A DNA stretch of 64,000 bases from Polyangiaceae bacterium (GCA_016719945.1 JADJYE010000006.1:310001-374000); one strand, 5' to 3'; shown: positions 36,553-47,012, counted from the stretch's first letter. Notes: a model not told the origin generated them from the sequence alone. Numbers and translations are program-made.

Positions 36553-37971
36553 TTATTTGTCAACGGAGGGCTCTCGCGTGAGCAAGCTCTGTCGCGCGGC
36601 CGGCAGCTTCACCACGAAGATCACGCTCGGGGGACCGGCGGTCTCGCAGCGCACCGTGCCGCCGTGCGACTCGGCGACGGCGCGCACGATCGCGAGCCCG
36701 AGGCCCGTGCCACCTTTGTCGGGGCGCGTGGTGACGAAGCGCCGGAACAGCTTCTTGCGCACGTGCTCGCTGACCGCGCCGGGGTTCTCGACCGAGAGCG
36801 AGACCTGCTCGCCGCTGCGCGAGAGGATCAACCGCACGGGGCCCTTGTCGAGGCCGTGCACGAGGGCGTTGTCGAGGAGGTTGTCCACGAGCCGCGCGAG
36901 CCACGGCTCGTCGCCCTTCACGAGCGACGACACCCCGTGGACCTCGACCTTCGCGCCTCGGTCCCGCGCGCGGGCCGCCGCCTCTTGGGCGACGCCGCGC
37001 AGATCGACGACCCGCGCGTCCTCCACGCCGCGGGCCTCGATGCGCGCCAGGCTCAAGAGCTCGCCGAGCAACAGCTCGATCCGCGCCGTCGCTTCTTGGA
37101 TGCGCTGCACGAAGCGCGCTGCCTCGGCGGGCTCCTCCAGCGCCCCGTCCGCCAGCACCTCGGCGCTCGCGCGGATCGCCGCCACCGGGTTCTTGAGCTC
37201 GTGCGACAGGTCCGCCGCGAACGTCTCGACGAACGGGCGACCCTCGAGCTCGCGCCGCATGATCTCGAGCGCCTGCGTGAGGCGCATGACCTCGCGACCG
37301 TGGGGGGCCGCGGGGGGAGACGCGAACAGCTGCCCCTCGCTGACGCGGACGGCGAAGTCGGTCAGCTTCTCGATCGGCGAGGCGATCGTCCTGCCGATCA
37401 GGGCGGCCGAGATCGCGGCCGCGACGCCGAGGCCGAGGCTGATGATCAGGATGGTCGGGGCGAAATCCTCGAGCGTGCGCTGGATCTCGAGCGTGCGCTT
37501 CACCACTTGCACCGACCCGACGCGCGCGCCGTCGACCTCGATCGGGACGGTGACCGCGACGCTGCCCGGCGCGCCGCCCTGATACTCGGGGCTCGCGGGG
37601 ATGAGCACCGCGCGACCGTCGACCGCCAGCAGCGTGACGCCGACGTCCGGGGACAACACCGACAGGTCCTGGGCCACGGCCTCGAGGTCGCGATCGCGGA
37701 CCTTCATGTCGTTCTGCACGAGCGCGGCGATCGCGGAGGCCTCCGAACGCGCGCTCTCCTCGGCGAGCAGCGTCGCGCGCGCCTTGACGCGATCCAGCAC
37801 CAGCACGCCCACCCCGAAGGCGAACGCGCCGACGATGCTGGCGAGGGCGATGAAGACCTGCATGCGGATGCTCAGCCCCGCCGTACGCGAGCGGAGCAGC
37901 CGCGCGCCGACGAAGGCGACGAACAGGATCAGCCCGAAGCTCGAGAGCGCGATGAGGAGCGTCTGGAGCAT
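36553..37971 (-). CDS. Membrane sensor histidine kinase (CreC/EnvZ class)
   Basis: 472 residues. Helices near 3-24, 38-59 and 174-193, the last two flanking an extracytoplasmic region of about 110 residues with a PAS/CACHE-like strand pattern; a HAMP follows. Phosphoacceptor H257 in DLSHELKNPVAAIR, N-box LVDNLLDNALVHG, G-boxes in DKGGTGLGLAIVRAV. It is nine bases after the response regulator gene and is the last gene of a five-gene operon that starts with envelope proteins, so it may report envelope or peptidoglycan state. Confidence 0.93.
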   Translation of the reverse strand: MLQTLLIALSSFGLILFVAFVGARLLRSRTAGLSIRMQVFIALASIVGAFAFGVGVLVLDRVKARATLLAEESARSEASAIAALVQNDMKVRDRDLEAVAQDLSVLSPDVGVTLLAVDGRAVLIPASPEYQGGAPGSVAVTVPIEVDGARVGSVQVVKRTLEIQRTLEDFAPTILIISLGLGVAAAISAALIGRTIASPIEKLTDFAVRVSEGQLFASPPAAPHGREVMRLTQALEIMRRELEGRPFVETFAADLSHELKNPVAAIRASAEVLADGALEEPAEAARFVQRIQEATARIELLLGELLSLARIEARGVEDARVVDLRGVAQEAAARARDRGAKVEVHGVSSLVKGDEPWLARLVDNLLDNALVHGLDKGPVRLILSRSGEQVSLSVENPGAVSEHVRKKLFRRFVTTRPDKGGTGLGLAIVRAVAESHGGTVRCETAGPPSVIFVVKLPAARQSLLTREPSVDK

Positions 37972-37979
37972 GGCTGGCT

Positions 37980-38669
37980 TCAGCCGTCGGGCTGATCGGA
38001 GGCGCGGTAGCCGACGCCGCGCACGGTCTCGATCAGGCCCGCGTCGCCGCCCGCCTCCAAGACCTTCCTTCGCAGGGCCTTCACGTGCGAATCGATGGTG
38101 CGATCGGTGATCGCGAAGCCGTCGCCCCAGACTCGATCGATGAGCTGCGCGCGCGTGAAGACGCGCCCGGGTGCGGAGAGCAGGCAGGCGAGCAGGTCGA
38201 ACTCGACCCGCGTCAGCTCGATCGCTCGGCCCCTGACGGCGGCGCGGCGGGTCGGCTCGTCGACCGTGATCGGCGGCTCGCTGGTCGGCTCGCGCACGCT
38301 CGGGTCTCGGGCCCCGGCCCTGCGCAGCACGGCGCGGACCCGCGCGACGACCTCGCGCGGGGAGAACGGCTTGGTGACGTAGTCGTCTGCGCCGGTCTCG
38401 AGCGCGGCGACCCGATCGGACTCGTGGTCGCGGCTCGAGAGGATGATGACGGCAGGCCCGCGCGCGGCGCGCCGCGCCTCGTGGAGGATGTCGAAGCCGC
38501 TGCCGTCAGGCAGCATCAGGTCGAGCAGCACCAGCTCGGCCGAGGCGAGGATGGCGCGCGCTGCGATGAGCGTCCCCGCTTGGGAGACCTCGAAGCCATC
38601 GCGCTTGAGGGCGTACGCCAGCGACTCGCTGATGGCAGGCTCGTCTTCGACGATGAGGATTCGAGGCAA
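37980..38669 (-). CDS. OmpR/PhoB-family response regulator
   Basis: 229 residues from TTG 38669. Receiver with VEDEP, phosphoacceptor D50 (LLDLMLP) and K in DDYVTKPFSP; C-terminal winged helix with ELTRVEFDLLACLLSAPGRVFTR and DSHVKALRRKV. It is partnered with the kinase directly downstream. Confidence 0.95.
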   Translation of the reverse strand: MPRILIVEDEPAISESLAYALKRDGFEVSQAGTLIAARAILASAELVLLDLMLPDGSGFDILHEARRAARGPAVIILSSRDHESDRVAALETGADDYVTKPFSPREVVARVRAVLRRAGARDPSVREPTSEPPITVDEPTRRAAVRGRAIELTRVEFDLLACLLSAPGRVFTRAQLIDRVWGDGFAITDRTIDSHVKALRRKVLEAGGDAGLIETVRGVGYRASDQPDG

Positions 38670-38676
38670 CGGCGAC

Positions 38677-39279
38677 CTACTGGGGGAAGATGAAGGCCTT
38701 GGTGATGTCGTGGGCGATCCGCAGGGTGAGCTCGTAGCCGTAGGCCGTCGGCGGGACCCCCTCGTGGTGGATGACGAAGCCCCCCTGTCGGATCTCCAAA
38801 TGACCCCGGAAGTTGCGGTCGCAGAGCAGGCGCCGAAGCTTCGGCGGGAAGGCGGCTCGCGCGTCGTCGGCCGAGCGCGCGAAGGTCGTCATGCTCGCGT
38901 CCCACTCGGGGTCGTCGAGCTTCACCTGTGGGGGAGGCGGCGACTCGAGGAACGCGACGCGCGTGAGGAACGGCTCGCCCACGCGCATCGCCGCGCGGCG
39001 CGTCGGGCCCGCGACCTGCGCGAATCCGACGACGGCGCGGTCGACCGGCTCGAGCCCCTCGCCGGCCGTCCACGGCTCGGCGATGACGAAGATGCCGTAC
39101 GGCGTTCGCTCGGTGCACGAGTTCACCCAATACTCGGGCGAGACCAGCGTGTCGTGCGGCTCCCAGTGCCGGAACCAGCGCTCGTCGGGCCGAGCTTCGT
39201 ACGAGAAGCCCCGGGCACGAGCAAAGTATTCGATCGTCTGAGAGCCCGGCGGGGTCCACCTGGAGGTCGACGCGCTCAT
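38677..39279 (-). CDS. Unrecognised soluble protein in the two-component operon
   Basis: 200 residues from ATG 39279, overlapping the upstream gene's stop (ATGA) and ending eight bases before the regulator start. No signal peptide. Rich in Trp/Phe/Tyr and Arg (WFRHWEPHDTLVSPEYWVN). Not recognised. Tight coupling on both sides suggests a shared role with the lytic-transglycosylase-like protein and the sensor. Confidence 0.75.
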   Translation of the reverse strand: MSASTSRWTPPGSQTIEYFARARGFSYEARPDERWFRHWEPHDTLVSPEYWVNSCTERTPYGIFVIAEPWTAGEGLEPVDRAVVGFAQVAGPTRRAAMRVGEPFLTRVAFLESPPPPQVKLDDPEWDASMTTFARSADDARAAFPPKLRRLLCDRNFRGHLEIRQGGFVIHHEGVPPTAYGYELTLRIAHDITKAFIFPQ

Positions 39280-40448
39280 GCCCGCCGCCTCCGCCGCGCG
39301 GCCCCCGCGAGCCCGAGCGCGAGTAGGGCACCCACCCCCGCGCCTCGCTTCGCGTCCACGCCCACGACGCGACACCCGCAGCCGTCGTCGTTCTCGGCGC
39401 CGTCCCCCGAGTCGCCGCCGGAGCCGCCCGCGTCGCCGCCCGCCGCCGTTGCGCCGCCCGCGGCCGGCCCTGCTCCGCCGGCGCCCGCGCCGCCCGTCCC
39501 TGGTGCGCCACCGGTGCCGGTCGCGCCTCCACCTCCGCCTCCGCCTCCGCCTTCACCGGACCCGTCGCAGACGGTCGCGTGGGTCGCGCGGGTGCCGACG
39601 CAGTCGGTCGGCGACGCGCACGCCGGCTCCGGCAGCGCCGGGGGGTTGCCCGTCGAGCCACAGTCGGCGGGGTCGGGGTAGGCGAGCGCCACGCTCGGCC
39701 AGAGATCGTTCGTCGGGTGCTCGACGCGACCGAAGACCTTCTCTTGGTACGGCGCCGCGTTGTTCACGGCCGGGTCGTAGACGCCGCGCTCCGTGTCGTA
39801 GTTGGGGTTGTTGGGGTTGTTCACGTAGGCGAGGCCGTTATACGCCCAAGTCGCGATGTACCAGTGCTCGACCGTCGAGGGCTGGTTGTCTCCAACGCAC
39901 TGGGTCGCCGCCCACTTCCCAGCCAGGATGCGCGTCCCGGTCGCGAGGTTGTAGGTGGGGTCCGCCGCGACCCGCTCGCGATCGAAGCTCGGCGTCTCCC
40001 CCACGTGCATGCCGCTCGTTACCTGGCCGATGCCGTAGCCGCAGTCGAACGAGATGATCGTGCGCGACGGGCCGCCCTCTTGATCGGCCGGCGTCGTCGG
40101 GACACAGAACTGGCGCCAGCCCGACTCCACCATCGCGATGGCTTTGAGGATCTCGCAAGGGAAGCGCGCGGGGACGTCGTGCAGCGGCTCCGGCATCCCG
40201 CAGCCCTGGCCGATGTCCGGGACGCTCGGCCCCGCGTCGCCCCACGCCGCCGGGCCCTGCGCCACCAGATCGAAGATCTCGGACCACCCCGCGGGGGTGG
40301 GGTTGTCGCCTTGCGCGGCCTCGACGCCGCAGTCGTTGTCGTTGTTGACGCTCGAGGCCGTGTACGACGGACAGAACTGGGCGCTCACGGGCGCGGCCTT
40401 CAGCAGCGCCGCGAGCACCAGCGCGCCGCCCAGAACCGAGCGGCTCAC
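39276..40448 (-). CDS. Lytic-transglycosylase-like secreted protein with MYXO-CTERM tail
   Basis: 390 residues. Signal peptide to about SAQF. The core has an SLT-type catalytic glutamate candidate E108 (KAIAMVESGWRQF) and the later CGYGIGQVTSGM motif of goose-lysozyme-like transglycosylases. Cysteines at 26, 40, 83, 98, 115, 136 suggest disulfides. A Gly/Ala-rich linker leads to a MYXO-CTERM ending: GCGCRVVG, hydrophobic LLALGLAG, then ARRRRRA. Likely cleaves or binds peptidoglycan at the envelope. It overlaps genes on both sides by four bases. Confidence 0.8.
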   Translation of the reverse strand: MSRSVLGGALVLAALLKAAPVSAQFCPSYTASSVNNDNDCGVEAAQGDNPTPAGWSEIFDLVAQGPAAWGDAGPSVPDIGQGCGMPEPLHDVPARFPCEILKAIAMVESGWRQFCVPTTPADQEGGPSRTIISFDCGYGIGQVTSGMHVGETPSFDRERVAADPTYNLATGTRILAGKWAATQCVGDNQPSTVEHWYIATWAYNGLAYVNNPNNPNYDTERGVYDPAVNNAAPYQEKVFGRVEHPTNDLWPSVALAYPDPADCGSTGNPPALPEPACASPTDCVGTRATHATVCDGSGEGGGGGGGGGATGTGGAPGTGGAGAGGAGPAAGGATAAGGDAGGSGGDSGDGAENDDGCGCRVVGVDAKRGAGVGALLALGLAGAARRRRRA

Positions 40449-41557
40449 GGGGCACCTCGCTCGATCACGCCGGCGATCGTGACGCGCGCGCCGCTTGGGC
40501 TCGGGAGCGCTCGCGAGCGAGCGCCGTCACCGCTCAGCACCACCGGCACAGCGAGCGAGCCCTCCTGGGTCGCGAGCCCCGCGAGCACGCGGTCGCCCGC
40601 GCTCCTGCCGAGGATTCGGAGCACCCCGGGCACAGGGACGCCCAGCGGCTCGGCGCCGAGGACGCGCGTGGAGCCGCGGTCGTGGAGCGCGACCGCCCCG
40701 TCCGAGAGCAGCGTGGGGACCAGGACCATCGACGGCCCCTCGTGGACCACCTCGAGCGCCCCGGACGAGACGTCGACCCGCAGCACCTGCCAGGTCTTGG
40801 GGTCTTCGGGCGCGCGATCGGTGAACACGACCGCGCGCCGCAGCTCGTCGACCGTGAAATCGCGAGCGAACGGAGCCAGCTCGGCGATCAAGCGCACGCC
40901 TCGGCCATCGAGCGCCACGCCCACGAGCGAGGCCCCAGCCTCGTCGACGACGTAGGCGATGACCTCGCCGTCGAGCTCGCCGGCGACGAAGCAGGTGAAC
41001 GCCGAGAAGGACGCGAGCGGGCGGGCTCGACCGGTGGCCGGCTCGATCGCGTCGAGGCTGAGGCCGTCGATCCGGCCTGCCGCACCCTCGAGGCCCGCCT
41101 CGCCACGAGAGACCACGATCGAGCCGTCGCTCGCGGCCAGCGGGCGGGAGGCGTGCACGACGCCGTCGATGAGCCGCTCGACGCGGCCATCCGGTCGCGC
41201 CACGAAGAGCGCCGCGGCGAAGGAGCGATCCCGCGGGGTCGAGGCGTCTGCGACGATCGCGACGCTCGGCTCGTCCCCCTCGAGCAGCGCGGCACGGACC
41301 ATCGCCCCGCGAGCGTGCTCCACGACGGCCCACGGGGCAGGGAGCTCCCGAGCGTGGGAGTCGACCCAATACAGCGCGGAGGTCGCGCCGTCGGGCGCGG
41401 TGGCGACCAGCGCCACGCTCGCCTCGAAGCCGAGCTCTGCTGACCGGGCCGCGCCAGCCGCGGGGGCGGTCTCCTCGAGGCCCGGCCCGCCGTCGTGACA
41501 GGCCATGAGGACCATGAGGGCGAGCGCGGCTCCTCGAGCGCGCGAGCTTGCGAGCAT
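40445..41557 (-). CDS. Lipoprotein, beta-propeller-like, first gene of the envelope-sensor operon
   Basis: 370 residues from ATG 41557. Short signal peptide with lipobox LMAC. The rest consists of repeated strand motifs (ALFVARPDGRVERLIDG, DGSIVVSRGEAGL, GEVIAYVVDEAGASLVGVALDGRG) that fit a six- or seven-bladed propeller. No enzyme motif. The ATGA overlap couples it to the transglycosylase-like gene. It could be the ligand-binding or scaffold component of the operon. Confidence 0.8.
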   Translation of the reverse strand: MLASSRARGAALALMVLMACHDGGPGLEETAPAAGAARSAELGFEASVALVATAPDGATSALYWVDSHARELPAPWAVVEHARGAMVRAALLEGDEPSVAIVADASTPRDRSFAAALFVARPDGRVERLIDGVVHASRPLAASDGSIVVSRGEAGLEGAAGRIDGLSLDAIEPATGRARPLASFSAFTCFVAGELDGEVIAYVVDEAGASLVGVALDGRGVRLIAELAPFARDFTVDELRRAVVFTDRAPEDPKTWQVLRVDVSSGALEVVHEGPSMVLVPTLLSDGAVALHDRGSTRVLGAEPLGVPVPGVLRILGRSAGDRVLAGLATQEGSLAVPVVLSGDGARSRALPSPSGARVTIAGVIERGAP

Positions 41558-41662
41558 GGCGCATCGTACACCGGCCCGACGCCCGCGTCGCGACGAGGTC
41601 TGCCCGCCGCCGCTCCACGCCAGCCCTTCGCGGCGAGCGTGGTTTCGGTTACGAAGGGCACG

Positions 41663-42646
41663 ATGTCGACGGGCGCGACGAACGGCGAGGGTCACCCGAA
41701 GCTCCTCTACGCGGTGATCCGAGAAGATCCGCGGCTCGAGGGCGATCTGATCTACCGCGTGCAGGCGAAGCGGGTGCTGTGCGTGGCCTCCGGGGGCTGC
41801 GTCGCGCTCTCGCTCGCCAGCCGGTTCCCGCAGGTGGCGGTGACCGCGTTCGACACCAACGCCGCCCAGCTCGCGCACATGAAGGCCAAGGCCGAGGCGA
41901 CGCTGCGGCGCGATCTCGGCGCTCTCAACGTCGAGAACGCGGCGAGCGCCGGCCTCAACCAGTGCGGCGACTTCGAGCGCGTCTTCCGGCTGCTCCGCGC
42001 GTTCTTCGAGGAGTTCATCGCGAGCCACCACGAGCTGCTCGCGTTCTTCATCCGCGCGCGTTCGCTCCCCGAGCTCGACGCGATGGTCCGCAGATGGACG
42101 ACCTCACGCTACTGGCGCGCGGCCTTCCACGCGTGCTTCGAAGAGGTGCTCGTCGAGACCACGCTCGGCAAGCCTCCGCGCTGGGCTCAAAACGGCACGC
42201 ACCAGGGGTACTTCCAGAAGGCGTTCGAGCGAGGGTTCCGGCGCGACGCCGCCCCCGAGAACCCGTTTTTGCAGCACGTCTTCCTGGGCGGCTACAGGCG
42301 CGAGTGCGCGCCCCATTACATTCGCCACGGCGGCAGGCTCGACGTCACGCCGGTCCACGGCACGCTGCTCGAGGTCCCCGAGCTCGAGCGCTTCGACGTC
42401 GTGTCCCTCGGTAACCTCCTCGACGGCATGGAAGACGCGGAGATCGCGACCTGGGCCCGCGCTCTCAAGCAGGCGCTCGCGCCTGGCTCGGCGCTGCTCA
42501 TCCGCCAGATGAACTCGACCCAGAAGCTGCGACCGTTCTTCGAGCCAGAGTTCCGCTTCGACGACCACATCGGCCGGAGCTACGCGCTCCGCGACCGAAG
42601 CCTGCTGTACAACCGGTTCGAGGTCGGGTTCCGGACGGCCATTTGA
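41663..42646 (+). CDS. DUF3419/BtaA-like AdoMet:diacylglycerol 3-amino-3-carboxypropyltransferase
   Basis: 327 residues from ATG 41663. An AdoMet-binding motif CVASGGCVALSLA is followed by VTAFDTNAAQLAHMKAK, the typical BtaA/DUF3419 start. The late segment FDVVSLGNLLDGM, ALAPGSALLIRQMNS and FRFDDHIGRSYALRDRSLLY matches the family end. BtaA makes diacylglyceryl-homoserine, the precursor of betaine lipid DGTS. No btaB methyltransferase is adjacent, so a different acceptor or a distant partner is possible. Confidence 0.85.
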   Translation: MSTGATNGEGHPKLLYAVIREDPRLEGDLIYRVQAKRVLCVASGGCVALSLASRFPQVAVTAFDTNAAQLAHMKAKAEATLRRDLGALNVENAASAGLNQCGDFERVFRLLRAFFEEFIASHHELLAFFIRARSLPELDAMVRRWTTSRYWRAAFHACFEEVLVETTLGKPPRWAQNGTHQGYFQKAFERGFRRDAAPENPFLQHVFLGGYRRECAPHYIRHGGRLDVTPVHGTLLEVPELERFDVVSLGNLLDGMEDAEIATWARALKQALAPGSALLIRQMNSTQKLRPFFEPEFRFDDHIGRSYALRDRSLLYNRFEVGFRTAI

Positions 42647-42709
42647 CCAAGGCGGCGGTTGCGGCCCGAGGGCGCGGCGGGCTATGATCATCCCTTCCTT
42701 GGAGGCACC

Positions 42710-43129
42710 TTGAAGGCATTGCCGAGACGTTGGATCGGCTGGCTCGTGGCTGGGGTCGCGTGTGTGTCGTTCGCCTGCGGCGATGACGGCACCAACCCGA
42801 GCGGCGGCTCCAGTCAGGGCGGGGAGGGCGGCCAGCAGACCTCGAACGGAGGCGGCGGGCAGACCTCGACCGGCGGCACGATGAACACCGGCGGCTCGAC
42901 GACCGACGGCGGGGGCGGCGCTGGAGGTGAGGGCGGCGCCGGCGGCTCACCGCCCGCTGACCCAGGGCCTCCGGGCAACGCGCTGGTGAGCGCGGGTGAA
43001 TACGTCACGAGCCCGAACTTCAAGCTCGTCTTCACCATGGGGCAGTCGACGCAGAACCAGTCGAAGATGTCCTCTCAGAACTTTCGTCTTCAGGGTGGCT
43101 TGATCGGAGCGACGGGGAACCTTCCATGA
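42710..43129 (+). CDS. Small Gly/Ser/Thr-rich lipoprotein, partner of the collagen-like protein
   Basis: 139 residues from TTG 42710, with GGAGG four bases upstream. Signal peptide with a lipobox-like FAC. About 65 residues of Gly/Ser/Thr low complexity follow, then a short conserved-looking end: LVSAGEYVTSPNFKLVFTMGQ and SSQNFRLQGGLIGATGNLP. The stop overlaps the collagen-like gene start (ATGA), so the two are made together. Confidence 0.75.
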   Translation: MKALPRRWIGWLVAGVACVSFACGDDGTNPSGGSSQGGEGGQQTSNGGGGQTSTGGTMNTGGSTTDGGGGAGGEGGAGGSPPADPGPPGNALVSAGEYVTSPNFKLVFTMGQSTQNQSKMSSQNFRLQGGLIGATGNLP

Positions 43130-44373
43130 GCAACAAGAACATCGTCCGCGTAGGTCTCTCTCTCTCCCTCGGCCTCGTCTCGATCGGCCTCGCCCGCGAG
43201 GCGAGCGCCGCCGTCCCCGGCGTGCTGAACCACCAGGGGCGCCTGTACAACGCGTCCAACGAGCCCGTGAACGGGCCGATCGATCTCGAGTTCGCGATCT
43301 ACGACGCGCCGGACGCGCTCAGCCCCGTGTGGAGCGAGGTGCACACGGTCACCTTCGAGGACGGCTTCTACTCGGTCACCCTCGGCAACACCGACCCGCT
43401 CGAGGACATCCTCACGGGCGACGAGATGTACCTCGGCATCACTGTGGGCAGCGACCCGGAGATGACGCCGCGCTCGCCCATCGACAGCGTCCCGTATGCG
43501 CTCGTGTCGAACAACGCGGTCGGCGACATCACGCCGAACAGCATCGTCATCAACGGCACGACGATCGTCGACGAGAACGGCCTCTGGGTAGGCGACCCCT
43601 CCGGCTTGGTCGGTCCCCAAGGGCCGCAAGGTCCGACCGGTCCGACCGGTCCCACCGGCCCCACCGGTCCGACGGGAGCTGTCGGCCCGGCTGGCGCCGT
43701 TGGGCCCGCCGGTCCCATCGGGCCTGCCGGTCCGACCGGCCCCACGGGCCCCACCGGGCCGCAAGGTCTCCAGGGTGTCGCGGGCCCCGCGGGGCCTCAG
43801 GGAAATCAGGGGACGGCCGGTGCGACCGGTCCCACGGGGCCCACAGGCCCTGCGGGAACGCCCGGCGCGACCGGCCCGACCGGCCCGACCGGCCCCGCGG
43901 GAACGCCCGGCGCGACCGGCCCGACCGGTGCGACGGGCCCGACCGGGCCCACGGGGCCTGCGGGTGCTCAAGGGCCGGCGGGGGTCGTCGCCTCTGGGTT
44001 CATCGCGGGCTTTTCGAGTCAGCCCACGACCAGCCTTGCGTTCATTTCGCCGACCGTGTCGGTGACCATCACCGCAGGCCAAAAGATCCACATTTCTGGC
44101 ACGTCCGCGCTCGGCGCCGGCGCCACAGCCGCGACCTCTCTGAACCTCTACGTCTGCTATCAGAGCGGCGCCTTGACCACCGTCGGGGGCGGGATGTTTG
44201 GGCTGACCTCGCCTGCCAACCAGCGGCTCACCTATTCGGTCAACGGCATTGCGGGGGCCACGGCCGCCCTGCCTGCCGGCACCTACCTCGTCGGTGTCTG
44301 CGGCAGCTCGAGCAACGCGGCGAACTGGACCAACTACGAGTACTCGTACGTTTCCGCCATCGTCTTCAACTGA
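43126..44373 (+). CDS. Secreted collagen-like (GXY-repeat) protein
   Basis: 415 residues. Signal peptide to about ASA-AVPG. Residues 30-160 are a beta-rich head (GVLNHQGRLYNASNEPVNG, DGFYSVTLGN, PRSPIDSVPYALVS) of the kind seen before bacterial collagen stalks and in tail-fibre-like proteins. Then come 41 uninterrupted Gly-X-Y triplets, mostly GPT/GPA. A C-terminal ~130-residue domain (ASGFIAGFSSQPTTSLAFI...) ends YSYVSAIVFN and may trimerise, as in C1q/TNF-like or fibre heads. A surface or extracellular fibre is likely. Confidence 0.88.
   Translation: MSNKNIVRVGLSLSLGLVSIGLAREASAAVPGVLNHQGRLYNASNEPVNGPIDLEFAIYDAPDALSPVWSEVHTVTFEDGFYSVTLGNTDPLEDILTGDEMYLGITVGSDPEMTPRSPIDSVPYALVSNNAVGDITPNSIVINGTTIVDENGLWVGDPSGLVGPQGPQGPTGPTGPTGPTGPTGAVGPAGAVGPAGPIGPAGPTGPTGPTGPQGLQGVAGPAGPQGNQGTAGATGPTGPTGPAGTPGATGPTGPTGPAGTPGATGPTGATGPTGPTGPAGAQGPAGVVASGFIAGFSSQPTTSLAFISPTVSVTITAGQKIHISGTSALGAGATAATSLNLYVCYQSGALTTVGGGMFGLTSPANQRLTYSVNGIAGATAALPAGTYLVGVCGSSSNAANWTNYEYSYVSAIVFN
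43612..43980 (+). repeat. Collagen-like Gly-X-Y repeat, 41 triplets
   Basis: Forty-one consecutive GXY codon triplets at residues 163-285 of the secreted protein. GPT, GPA, GAT and GPQ dominate; X is proline in most triplets, while Y is often Thr or Ala. There are no interruptions, so a continuous triple helix is possible. Bacteria lack prolyl hydroxylation in most cases; threonine at Y may be glycosylated. Confidence 0.95.
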
Positions 44374-44403
44374 GCGGCCAAACGCTCCGAGGCGTCGAGC
44401 GCC

Positions 44404-44955
44404 GTGCAGAAGGAGTACGTGCTCGCGGGAGCGATCGTCATCGGCTCGGGCCTCATCGCGCTCGGCCTCTACGCGGGGCTGAGCGCGAGTGGACCGGGGC
44501 CGAGTGGGACCGCTCCGCCCGCGCTGGCCCCGCCGCCATCTTCGGCGCTGCTCCCCCCGCCGTTGCCCGCCACGGGCGTACCGCCTGCCGCGGTGGAGGT
44601 CTCCGCTGCGCCCTCGGCCGGCGGCGTCTCGGCGACCAGCAGCGTGCGACCTCCAGGGTCCGTCGAGGCCGTGAAGCAAGAGGTCGTCAAGCTCCTCGCC
44701 GAGCAGAAGAAGGCGCTGTTCGTCCCCAAGTGTTGGCAGCCCGCCCTCGCCAAACAAGCGGAGCCGAAGACCTCACGCTTCCTCTTCTCCTTGAGCTTCG
44801 ACGCGGCGGGGGTCGAGCGCGTCCGAGGGATCTCGGAGATCCGCGGAGAGTCGCGGGTCGACGTGGCGCGCTGTCTGAGGGAGCAGCCCGGAGGTCTGAA
44901 GATCACGCCGACGGGTGCCTCGGTCTCACTCGAGCTGTTCCTCGACTTCCCGTGA
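44404..44955 (+). CDS. AgmX/PglI-like C-terminal domain protein, membrane anchored
   Basis: 183 residues from GTG 44404. One N-terminal membrane helix (about 6-26), a Pro/Ala-rich periplasmic linker, then about 80 residues with SVEAVKQEVVKLLAEQKKALFV, CWQPALAKQ, FLFSLSFDAAGVERVRGI, VDVARCLREQP and a closing strand. This matches the short domain found at the ends of Myxococcus AgmX/PglI proteins, with two conserved cysteines. Likely periplasmic; role unknown. It converges on the thioredoxin gene. Confidence 0.75.
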   Translation: MQKEYVLAGAIVIGSGLIALGLYAGLSASGPGPSGTAPPALAPPPSSALLPPPLPATGVPPAAVEVSAAPSAGGVSATSSVRPPGSVEAVKQEVVKLLAEQKKALFVPKCWQPALAKQAEPKTSRFLFSLSFDAAGVERVRGISEIRGESRVDVARCLREQPGGLKITPTGASVSLELFLDFP

Positions 44956-44961
44956 GCTCGC

Positions 44962-45493
44962 TCACGGCCCGGCGCGGCGCTCGAGCAGGGCCTTCAGCCG
45001 CGGCACGATGAAGGCGACCGCGCCGTCACCCTTGATCGCGCCCTCGTGGCGCCGGTCACCGCAGCGTCCGTCCTCCGTCGGCACCGCGAACAGCGGCACG
45101 AGCTTGGAGCTGCAGCCCACGTCGCCCTCCGCGAGCGCCGCCTCGTGCTCGTCGTAGTCGAGCTCGAGGAAGCGCACGTTCGCCAGATCCTTGTCGAGCT
45201 TCCCCCGCGACGACAGCGTCGTGGAAGGCCTTGCAGGGCTCGCACCACGTCGCCCCGACGTAGACGATCGTACGGCGACCCTCGGTCGAGGCCCGCTGGA
45301 GCTCGCTCGCGACCCACACACGTCCGCTCACCATGTCCTTCGGGGGCCTCACGAGCTCGGGCTTCGCCGGTGCGGCCGCGGGGGTCGGCGCGCTGCTTGC
45401 CGGCTCCCGGGTGGGCTCCGGCGCGGCTTCGCAAGCGGCCAGCGCAAGCAAGCTTAGGGCGAGGGCAGGGGCGGCGCGGCTCAGCTCTGGCAC
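44962..45493 (-). CDS. Thioredoxin-fold lipoprotein, frameshifted
   Basis: Reads as a 176-residue lipoprotein if one base is removed from the C5 run at 45202-45206. N-terminus: signal peptide with lipobox LAAC, then VYVGATWCEPCKAFHDAVVA with the WCEPC active site (thioredoxin CxxC). The frame then shifts by one; the other frame continues GKLDKDLANVRFLELDYDEH and KLVPLFAVPTEDG with the expected cis-proline region, ending at 44962. The active site and the downstream half are both well kept, so a consensus error is as likely as inactivation. Probably an envelope disulfide reductase/isomerase. Confidence 0.8.
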
Positions 45494-45531
45494 GGGCGAA
45501 GTTTACCTCACTTGATGGTAAGCTTCCGCGC

Positions 45532-46995
<1,464 letters not shown>

Positions 46996-47012
46996 GGCGG
47001 AGGGGGGCGAGG

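Noticed and set aside
45503..45521. TTACC ... GGTAA inverted repeat between the thioredoxin and NtrC-type genes as an operator
   Set aside because: Only 5-base arms with nine unpaired bases between; no second copy.
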